Positions 1 through 6,734 of a stretch of DNA of 12,025 bases are shown here, one piece after another (the stretch's first letter is position 1; every line of letters begins with the position of its first letter). A program made the position numbers and the translations under genes. Origin of the DNA: an uncultured Fusobacterium sp. (GTDB lineage Bacteria; Fusobacteriota; Fusobacteriia; Fusobacteriales; Fusobacteriaceae); contig UQXM01000048.1 in assembly GCA_900545035.1 (NCBI GenBank), positions 1 through 12,025 of the forward strand, given 5' to 3'. The notes beneath the pieces are model-generated. The model did not search any database and was not told where the DNA came from. It saw nothing but the letters and a program-made list of their open reading frames with translations.

Positions 1-420
1 ATGAAATCATATGTAAGGGATCTTAACCACCTTTACAGAAAAGAGAAAGCTTTATGGGAGCTTGACTGTACAAGCGACGGCTTCCAGTGGATAGACCACA
101 ATAATGCAGACCAGAGTATTATTTCTTATGTAAGAAAGAGCAGGGATAAAGATGATTATCTTGTAATTATATGTAACTTTACACCTGTACATTATTCTGA
201 TTTTAAAGTGGGTATTCCAAGAATTACCGATTATGAGGAAATATTCAACAGCGACAGAGATATTTACGGAGGTTCAAATGTGAGAAACATGGGAATAATC
301 AAACCTCTTACAGAAGAGAAACATGGTATGCCGTACTCTGTATCTTTGGAAATTCCTCCATTATCGACAATAATTTTAAAACCTAAATTTGCTTCAAAAA
401 AAGTTTCTTTGATAAAATAA
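1..420 (+). CDS. glgB: 1,4-alpha-glucan branching enzyme, C-terminal part (5' end outside window)
   Basis: GlgB moves segments of alpha-1,4-glucan chains onto alpha-1,6 positions, making branches in cytoplasmic glycogen. The 139 visible residues match the end of the family. They begin with the last helix of the (beta/alpha)8 barrel (VRDLNHLYRKEKALWELD) and continue with FQWIDHNNADQSIISYVRK, an LVIICNFTP strand, the IYGGSNVRNMG segment and the closing IPPLSTIILKPK strand of the C-terminal beta-sandwich. Full-length GlgB is usually above 600 residues, so the catalytic residues lie upstream of the window. The ATG at position 1 is almost certainly an internal methionine rather than the start. The stop TAA is at 418-420, and glgC follows after 51 nt with its own ribosome binding site, as expected for a glg operon. 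Confidence 0.94.
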   Translation: MKSYVRDLNHLYRKEKALWELDCTSDGFQWIDHNNADQSIISYVRKSRDKDDYLVIICNFTPVHYSDFKVGIPRITDYEEIFNSDRDIYGGSNVRNMGIIKPLTEEKHGMPYSVSLEIPPLSTIILKPKFASKKVSLIK

Positions 421-471
421 AAGAATTATAATTCATACAAAAAAATGAAAACTAGGAAGGAGTAGATATTT

Positions 472-1611
472 ATGAAAAAAGAAATCGTTGCAATGGTATT
501 AGCCGGTGGACAAGGAAGCAGACTGAAACTGTTAACTAAAAACAATGCAAAACCTGCTGTTCCTTTTGGAGGAAAATACAGAATAATAGATTTCCCTCTG
601 AGCAACTGTACAAACTCTGGTATTGATACAGTGGGAGTACTTATCCAATACAAGCCTCAAATTCTTAATAACTATATCGGAATAGGTAGAGCATGGGATC
701 TGGACAGAAATTTTGGAGGAATAAGTTTACTGCCTCCATATATGCAGGAAACAGGTGGTTGGTGGTATAAGGGAACTGCTAACTCAATTTATCAAAATAT
801 GGATTTTATAGATGAGTATGATCCTGAATATGTACTTATACTTTCAGGGGACCATATTTATAAAATGGATTACAATAAAATGCTTGATTATCACAAAAAA
901 CATAATGCCGATGCTACAATAGCAGTTATTGAAGTATCTTTGAAAGAAGCTTCAAGATTTGGTATTATGAATGTTGATGAAAATAAAAAAATTTACGAGT
1001 TTGAAGAAAAACCGGCTAACCCAAAAAGCACACTTGCTTCAATGGGAATATATATATTCAACTGGAAAACTCTTAAAAAAGCACTGATAGAAGACGAAGC
1101 AAATCCTGATTCTTCAAAAGACTTCGGAAAAGATATTATTCCTAAACTTTTGGGAGAAAACAAAAAACTTATGGCTTACCCATTTAAAGGATACTGGAAA
1201 GATGTAGGAACAGTTGAAAGTTTATGGGAAGCAAATATGGATTTATTAAATGAAGATATAGGTTTTGATATTTATGATAAAAACTGGAAAATTTATTCAC
1301 AAGCACCAAACAAACCCGGACAGGTTATAGGAGAAAGTGCAAAAATTAAAAATTCTCTTATTACAGAAGGATGTGTAATTGACGGGGAAGTAGAAAACTC
1401 AGTTCTGTTTTCAGGAGTACACATAGAAAAAGGAGCAAAAGTTACAAACTCTGTAATTATGTGTGATACAATAATAGGAAAGAATTCAAAAGTTGACAGA
1501 GCAATTTTCGGAAGAAAAGTTGTTGTAAAAGATAATCTTGAAGTTGCAGGAAAATCAGAAATACTTTTGGTGGAAGAAGACAGAGTTGTAACTGAAAATA
1601 TAATTAAATAA
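472..1611 (+). CDS. glgC: Glucose-1-phosphate adenylyltransferase, catalytic subunit
   Basis: GlgC makes ADP-glucose and pyrophosphate from ATP and glucose-1-phosphate, the committed step of bacterial glycogen synthesis. The 379-residue length is typical for the Firmicutes-type subunit. The nucleotidyltransferase domain carries GGQGSRL at 12-18 (Arg17), AKPAVPFGGKYR at about 26-37 (Lys27), GTANSIYQN at 101-109, SGDHIYKMDY at 125-134 with the metal-binding Asp127, and FEEKP at 177-181 with the glucose-phosphate lysine Lys180. A left-handed beta-helix of hexapeptide-like repeats follows from about residue 285 (VIGESAKIKNSLI, GCVIDGEVENSVL). The AAGGAG at 457-462 lies 9 nt before the ATG and supports this start. 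glgD follows 20 nt downstream, and in this clade the two products form a mixed tetramer. All key catalytic residues are present, so this should be the active subunit. Confidence 0.97.
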   Translation: MKKEIVAMVLAGGQGSRLKLLTKNNAKPAVPFGGKYRIIDFPLSNCTNSGIDTVGVLIQYKPQILNNYIGIGRAWDLDRNFGGISLLPPYMQETGGWWYKGTANSIYQNMDFIDEYDPEYVLILSGDHIYKMDYNKMLDYHKKHNADATIAVIEVSLKEASRFGIMNVDENKKIYEFEEKPANPKSTLASMGIYIFNWKTLKKALIEDEANPDSSKDFGKDIIPKLLGENKKLMAYPFKGYWKDVGTVESLWEANMDLLNEDIGFDIYDKNWKIYSQAPNKPGQVIGESAKIKNSLITEGCVIDGEVENSVLFSGVHIEKGAKVTNSVIMCDTIIGKNSKVDRAIFGRKVVVKDNLEVAGKSEILLVEEDRVVTENIIK

Positions 1612-1631
1612 TTGAGGGGAGATGTAAGATT

Positions 1632-2744
1632 ATGCTTAAGAATTATATTGGAATACTAAGTGCTATTGAAAATAAAGAAAACCTGAGAAGACTGGCTGCC
1701 CACAGAGCAGTTGCATCTATTCCGCTTGCGGGAAAATACAGAGTTGTGGATTTTATGCTTTCTAATATGTCGAATGCAGGAATTACTACTGTTGGAATAT
1801 TCACAGATAACGATTCCCGTTCTTTGAGAGACCATGTGGGAACAGGTCGTCCGTGGGAACTTAACAGACATCATGGGGGAATATTTATGTTCAGCTTTAA
1901 CAGAAGCATGAATGCAAATTATGATGTACAGATGTTAAAAGATAATCTTGAGTTTTTATACAAAGCTAAAGAAGAAAATGTTATTTTCTCTTCAACATAC
2001 ATGATAGCAAATCTTGATTTAAAAGCAGCTGTAGCTGACCATGAGTCATCAGGAAGAGATATTACAGTTATTTATAAAAGAGTAAATGATGCAGATAAAA
2101 ACTTTTTAAACTGTGATGTGTTATCACTTGACGGGGATAAAAGAGTTACAGATGTATCTAAAAATCTTGGAAATCATCCGCAGGCTAATATCTGCACAGA
2201 AATATTTATTATGAAAAAAGAGCTTCTTTTAACTCTTATTGAAAAATGTGCATATATAGATTATGCTTATAATATGAAAGCTGTTATATATGAAAATATA
2301 AACAAACTTGTAGTAAAAGGATTTGAATATAAAGGATATCTTGCTTGTATAAATTCACTTCTTTCTTATTACAAAACAAATATGGATATGCTTTCAGTAG
2401 ATGTAACAAAAGAATTGTTCTTTAACGATTCAAATCCAATTTATAGTAAATCAAAAGACTCACCTCCTACAAGATATTATGACGGTTCAATTGTACAAAA
2501 TGCTCTTGTGGCAAACGGATGTATAATAAAAGGAACTGTAAAACACAGTATTGTTTCAAGATATACTGTTATTGAAGAGGGAGCAGAAGTAGAAAACTGT
2601 ATTGTACTTCAAAATTGTACTATTAAGAGCGGAGTTAAAATTAAAAATGTTATTATAGATAAAAATGTTACCCTTGATGCAGGAACAGAGCTGAAAGGAA
2701 GTGACATCTATCCTCTGATTATAGAAAAAGAAATTTCAAGATAA
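1632..2744 (+). CDS. glgD: Glucose-1-phosphate adenylyltransferase, GlgD-type regulatory subunit
   Basis: This is a glgC paralogue of 370 residues with the characteristic GlgD opening MLKNYIGILSAIENKENLRRL. The fold is conserved: AGKYRVVDFMLSNMSNAGI at about 33-51, HVGTGRPWELNRHHGGIF, and C-terminal beta-helix repeats such as VANGCIIKGTVKHSIVSRY and CIVLQNCTIKSGVKIKNVII. The catalytic signatures have decayed. There is no GGxGxRLxxLT loop, the AKPAVPF lysine region reads RAVASIPLAGKYR, and the SGDHIYKMDY metal site of GlgC is replaced by IANLDLKAAVADH. In studied Firmicutes, GlgD is inactive or nearly so alone and modulates GlgC activity in a heterotetramer; I infer the same role here. A purine-rich Shine-Dalgarno (GAGGGGAG, 1614-1621) lies 10 nt before the ATG. 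The gene sits between glgC and glgA in one transcription unit. Confidence 0.95.
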   Translation: MLKNYIGILSAIENKENLRRLAAHRAVASIPLAGKYRVVDFMLSNMSNAGITTVGIFTDNDSRSLRDHVGTGRPWELNRHHGGIFMFSFNRSMNANYDVQMLKDNLEFLYKAKEENVIFSSTYMIANLDLKAAVADHESSGRDITVIYKRVNDADKNFLNCDVLSLDGDKRVTDVSKNLGNHPQANICTEIFIMKKELLLTLIEKCAYIDYAYNMKAVIYENINKLVVKGFEYKGYLACINSLLSYYKTNMDMLSVDVTKELFFNDSNPIYSKSKDSPPTRYYDGSIVQNALVANGCIIKGTVKHSIVSRYTVIEEGAEVENCIVLQNCTIKSGVKIKNVIIDKNVTLDAGTELKGSDIYPLIIEKEISR

Positions 2745-2785
2745 TTCAGCAGGATAGTTTATGAGGAAAAAAGGAGGAATGTAAA

Positions 2786-4216
2786 ATGAAAATATTATTT
2801 GTGGCATCTGAAGCTGCTCCCTTTTTAAAGACAGGAGGACTTGCAGATGTAGCTCATTCTCTGCCGAAAGCTCTTAAAAAAGCCGGAACGGATATAAGAG
2901 TAATCATTCCCAAATATGGAAAAATTTCAGATGAATTTAAAGAACAAATGGATCATATTGCGGAATTTACAGTTCCTGTTGGTTGGAGAAACCAATATTG
3001 CGGACTGGATCATTTAAAATATGACGGAATAGATTTCTATTTTATGGATAATGAATATTATTTTAAAAGAAACGAACCATACGGACACTACGATGACGGA
3101 GAAATTTTTGCTTTTTTCTCAAGAGGTGTTTTGGAAGCAATAAAACATATGGATAATTTCATTCCTGAAGTTATCCACTGTAATGATTGGCATACAGGAA
3201 TGATTCCTGTATTTTTGGAAGCTTTTTACAGATATGATATAAGATTTCAAAATATCAAAACAATATTCACAATACACAATCTGAGATATCAGGGAATATT
3301 CTCAAAAACAATACTTACTGAACTTCTGGGACTTGATTATTCATATTTTACAGAAGACAAATTGAAATACTATGATGCTGTTTCATTTATGAAAGGTGGA
3401 ATAATATATTCAGATATTGTTACAACAGTGAGTGAAACTTATGCTGATGAAATAAGAACTCCGTATTACGGAGAAAATCTTGATGGACTGCTGAACGGAA
3501 TAAGCTATAAACTTTACGGAATAGTAAACGGTATAGACCATGATGCATACAATCCAAGAAGAGATAAAGATATTCCAAAAACTTTCGGACTTACAACAAT
3601 GAAAAATAAACTTGTGGATAAAGAAGCTCTTCAAAAAGAACTTGGACTTCCTGTAAACAAAGATATTCCTGTAATAGGTCTTGTATCAAGACTTGTAAGT
3701 CAAAAAGGGCTTGACCTTATAAAAGGTGTAATTGAAGAGATACTTCATCTTGATATACAGCTTGTTATTTTGGGAACAGGGGATCAGGCTTATGAAGACT
3801 TGTTTGAATATTATTCACATATTTATCCTGAAAAACTTTCATCAAATATAGGTTTCAGCGATAAACTTGCAAAACTTATATATGCCGGAGCAGATATGTT
3901 CTTGATGCCTTCGTTGTTTGAGCCTTGCGGAATAGGACAACTGATAGCTTTAAGATATGGAACAGTGCCTATTGTAAGAGAAACAGGAGGACTTAAAGAT
4001 ACAATTACTCCATACAATAAATATACAGGAGAAGGAAACGGATTTTCATTCACAAATTACAATGCACACGATATGCTGAATGTTATACAGCTTGCAATAG
4101 AAACATTCAAAGACAAAAAACAGTGGCTTGCAATTCAGAAAAACGGAATGAAAGCAGAAACAAGCTGGAAAGATTCAGCTAAAAAATATACGGATTTATA
4201 CAAAAAGCTGGTATAA
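2786..4216 (+). CDS. glgA: Glycogen synthase, ADP-glucose dependent (GT5)
   Basis: GlgA transfers glucose from ADP-glucose to the non-reducing ends of alpha-1,4-glucan chains. The 476-residue length is almost identical to well-studied bacterial enzymes. The N-terminal GT-B domain opens with FVASEAAPFLKTGGLADV, including the ADP-glucose-binding K15-T-G-G. It then has VIHCNDWHTGMIP, TIHNLRYQG, the VSETYADEI segment and GIVNGID. The C-terminal Rossmann-like domain begins near VIGLVSRLVSQKGLDLI and carries FEPCGIGQL, with Glu379 as the conserved catalytic-site acid of the E-x7-E motif, followed by RETGGLKDT. The AAGGAGG at 2771-2777, 8 nt before the ATG, gives a confident start. The gene lies 41 nt after glgD and 19 nt before glgP. 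By hand count its leucines are mostly CTT (25 of 46), with CTG used 9 times and TTA 5, which I use as the local codon baseline. Confidence 0.98.
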   Translation: MKILFVASEAAPFLKTGGLADVAHSLPKALKKAGTDIRVIIPKYGKISDEFKEQMDHIAEFTVPVGWRNQYCGLDHLKYDGIDFYFMDNEYYFKRNEPYGHYDDGEIFAFFSRGVLEAIKHMDNFIPEVIHCNDWHTGMIPVFLEAFYRYDIRFQNIKTIFTIHNLRYQGIFSKTILTELLGLDYSYFTEDKLKYYDAVSFMKGGIIYSDIVTTVSETYADEIRTPYYGENLDGLLNGISYKLYGIVNGIDHDAYNPRRDKDIPKTFGLTTMKNKLVDKEALQKELGLPVNKDIPVIGLVSRLVSQKGLDLIKGVIEEILHLDIQLVILGTGDQAYEDLFEYYSHIYPEKLSSNIGFSDKLAKLIYAGADMFLMPSLFEPCGIGQLIALRYGTVPIVRETGGLKDTITPYNKYTGEGNGFSFTNYNAHDMLNVIQLAIETFKDKKQWLAIQKNGMKAETSWKDSAKKYTDLYKKLV

Positions 4217-4227
4217 TCTCACAAAGT

Positions 4228-4247
4228 AAGGAGAAGTGAACAGAGTG
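4228..4247 (+). promoter_or_regulatory. glgP ribosome binding site with two candidate GTG starts
   Basis: AAGGAG at 4228-4233 is the only Shine-Dalgarno-like stretch before glgP. GTG at 4236 lies 2 nt after it, closer than usual. The in-frame GTG at 4245 lies 11 nt after it, slightly farther than usual. The choice changes the product by only three residues. I cannot decide from sequence alone. Confidence 0.6.
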
Positions 4248-6677
4248 CAGATAACTAAAGAACAAATAAAAGAGGATTATATAAAAAGGCTGACATTTAC
4301 ATTTGCAGAAGGTGTAAATGAAGCTTCCATAGAGCATAAATACATGGCTCTTGGAAAACTTATCAAAGACTACGTAACAGAGGGCTGGGCTCAGACAAAC
4401 AGAGAATATACTAACAGCAGAGCAAAACAAACATATTATTTTTCAATGGAATTTTTAATTGGAAAATTATTAAATACTTATCTTATTAATTTGGGAATAA
4501 GAGATTTATGTCGTGATGCTTTGGCGGATTTGGGAATAGACCTTGATGAACTGGCAGCAATGGAGCCTGATGCAGGACTTGGAAACGGAGGACTTGGAAG
4601 ACTGGCTGCATGTTTTATGGACTCGATGGCTTCTCTTTCTCTTCCGGCTCACGGATGCGGAATTCGTTTTAAACATGGTCTGTTCAAACAGAAAATAGTA
4701 AACGGATATCAGGTTGAAAAGCTTGATGACTGGCTGAAAACAGATTTCGTATGGGAAGTTAAAAAAGCCAACAGAGGAGTAAATATTAACTTTGGCGGAA
4801 ATGTTTACATGAAAAAAACAGGAAACAACAGATTAAAACCTGTTTATGAAAACTGTGAAGTTATAAGAGCCGTTCCTTATGATGTGCCTATCGTAGGATA
4901 TCTTACAAAAAATGTAAATACTTTAAGACTTTGGAGTGCAGAAGTAGAAGAGGGAGATATAGACTTATCAACTCTTCAGCGTGGAGATTATCTGAGATAT
5001 CTTGAACATAAATATTCTGTTGAAGAGATTTCGCAAGTACTTTATCCTGATGATTCAAGTGAGTCAGGAAGAAGACTTAGACTTAAACAGGAATATTTCT
5101 TTGTAAGTGCAGGTATTCAGACAATAGTTGCAAGATTTAAAAAGACAGGAGAACCTATAACAGAACTTCATAATTTTGTGGCTATTCATATCAACGATAC
5201 ACACCCTGCTGTTGCAGTGGCAGAACTTATGAGAATACTTCTTGACGAAGAAGAACTTGATTGGGAAGAAGCATGGAGAATAACAGTAAAAACTTGTGCA
5301 TATACTAACCATACAATAATGGCAGAGGCTCTTGAAAAATGGCCGAAAGATATGTTTGCAAAACTTCTTCCAAGAATATATATGATAGTAGAAGAAATTA
5401 ACAGAAGATTTTGTCTGGAAGTTTCTAAAAAATATTACGGAGACTGGAACAAAATCAATAACATGTCAATCATTCAAAATGAAAATATCAAAATGGCAAA
5501 CCTTGCTATTATAGGTTCTCATTCAACAAACGGTGTGGCATGGCTTCATACAGAAATTTTGAAACACAGAGAGCTTAAAGATTTCTACGAAATGTATCCT
5601 GACAGATTTAATAATAAGACAAACGGAATCACTCACAGAAGATGGCTTATAAAAGCTAACACTGACCTTGCAGACCTAATGTTAAAAACAATAGGGGACG
5701 AATGGGTAACAGAGCCGTTAAAAATTAAAAAACTTATGGATTTTGTAGATGATGAAAAAGTTCTTGAAGCAATCGGAGCTATAAAACATAAGAGAAAAGT
5801 TGAAGTGGCAGAGTTTGTTAAAAAACAATATGGTATTGAGATAGACCCTAATTCAATATATGATATTCAGGTAAAAAGACTTCACGCCTATAAGCGTCAG
5901 CTTTTGAATATATTCAATATTATCAATCTGTACAATGAACTGAAAGCAAATCCGGATATGGATATTGTTCCGAGAACATTTTTCTTCGGAGCAAAAGCAG
6001 CTCCTGCTTACTATCTTGCAAAACAAATAATAAAATTAATTAACTGTGTTGCAGATAAAATAAACAATGATCCTGAAATAAAAGGAAAAATTAAAGTTGT
6101 GTTCCTGCAAAACTATGGAGTAACACTTGCAGAAAAAGTTATTCCTTCAGGAGATATCAGCGAGCAAATTTCTACTGCTTCAAAAGAAGCATCAGGAACA
6201 GGAAATATGAAATTTATGATGAACGGTGCAATCACAATGGCAACTCTTGACGGAGCAAATGTTGAAATAGATCAGGCTGTGGGAAGAGAAAATATTGTGG
6301 TGTTCGGACTTACTTCTGAGCAAGTAATGGATTATTATGCTCACGGGGGATATAATGCTGTGGAAACATTTAACAGCGATCCAAGATTACAGCTTATTAT
6401 AAATCAGCTTCAAAATGGTTTCTTTGGTGCAGGAGCGGAGGAATTTAATCTGATTTTAAAAAATCTTTTTGATACAAATGATGAATTTTTTGTATTCAAA
6501 GATTTTGCACCATATGTGGAAGCACAGAAAAAAGTTGATGCTCTGTACAGAGACAGAGAAAAATGGCTGAAAATGAGTTTAATCAATATAGCCAATTCAG
6601 GAATATTCTCTTCTGATAATACAATCAAGAGATATGCTGATGAAATCTGGAACATAAAACCTCATAAAGTAAATTAA
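4236..6677 (+). CDS. glgP: Glycogen phosphorylase (GT35)
   Basis: GlgP removes glucose-1-phosphate from glycogen chain ends using phosphate and the cofactor pyridoxal phosphate. The length of 813 residues fits the bacterial family. Landmarks in order are YYFSMEFLIGKLL near 67-79, the AAMEPDAGLGNGGLGRLAACFMDS block near 107-130, IHINDTHPAVAVAELMR, NHTIMAEALEKW, NKTNGITHRRWL, VKRLHAYKRQLLNI, and the cofactor site EASGTGNMKF with the Schiff-base lysine at about Lys659. No part is missing. No ATG lies near the 5' end. The start is either GTG at 4236 or GTG at 4245, both downstream of AAGGAG at 4228-4233, and the longer form is given here. The first codons come 19 nt after the glgA stop, so translation may be coupled. 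Its place in a synthesis operon lets the same transcript supply both building and breakdown enzymes. Confidence 0.97.
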   Translation: MNRVQITKEQIKEDYIKRLTFTFAEGVNEASIEHKYMALGKLIKDYVTEGWAQTNREYTNSRAKQTYYFSMEFLIGKLLNTYLINLGIRDLCRDALADLGIDLDELAAMEPDAGLGNGGLGRLAACFMDSMASLSLPAHGCGIRFKHGLFKQKIVNGYQVEKLDDWLKTDFVWEVKKANRGVNINFGGNVYMKKTGNNRLKPVYENCEVIRAVPYDVPIVGYLTKNVNTLRLWSAEVEEGDIDLSTLQRGDYLRYLEHKYSVEEISQVLYPDDSSESGRRLRLKQEYFFVSAGIQTIVARFKKTGEPITELHNFVAIHINDTHPAVAVAELMRILLDEEELDWEEAWRITVKTCAYTNHTIMAEALEKWPKDMFAKLLPRIYMIVEEINRRFCLEVSKKYYGDWNKINNMSIIQNENIKMANLAIIGSHSTNGVAWLHTEILKHRELKDFYEMYPDRFNNKTNGITHRRWLIKANTDLADLMLKTIGDEWVTEPLKIKKLMDFVDDEKVLEAIGAIKHKRKVEVAEFVKKQYGIEIDPNSIYDIQVKRLHAYKRQLLNIFNIINLYNELKANPDMDIVPRTFFFGAKAAPAYYLAKQIIKLINCVADKINNDPEIKGKIKVVFLQNYGVTLAEKVIPSGDISEQISTASKEASGTGNMKFMMNGAITMATLDGANVEIDQAVGRENIVVFGLTSEQVMDYYAHGGYNAVETFNSDPRLQLIINQLQNGFFGAGAEEFNLILKNLFDTNDEFFVFKDFAPYVEAQKKVDALYRDREKWLKMSLINIANSGIFSSDNTIKRYADEIWNIKPHKVN

Positions 6678-6702
6678 AAAATTCCGACATTTTAATTTTA
6701 AA

Positions 6703-6717
6703 AAGCCAAAGAGGCTT
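6703..6717 (+). other. Small intergenic hairpin between glgP and the GH13 gene
   Basis: AAGCC (6703-6707) and GGCTT (6713-6717) are perfect inverted arms around a 5-nt AAAGA loop. The hairpin sits 5 nt before the AAAGGA ribosome binding site of the next gene. There is no T-run after it, so it is not a standard terminator. It could be an RNA processing or translation-tuning element, or chance; a 5-bp stem is weak evidence. Confidence 0.3.
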
Positions 6718-6734
6718 GATGGAAAGGATTAACA

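Noticed and set aside
423..434. Perfect 12-nt palindrome GAATTATAATTC between glgB and glgC
   Set aside because: Made almost only of A and T in AT-rich DNA, with no loop and no matching second copy noticed, so chance is sufficient.
2761..2784. Tiny frame MRKKGGM followed by stop (with ATGTAA at 2779-2784) just before the glgA start
   Set aside because: Its in-frame ATG at 2761 has no convincing ribosome binding site, and the ATGTAA sits only 1 nt after the glgA Shine-Dalgarno. It looks like a by-product of the purine-rich leader rather than a regulatory leader peptide.
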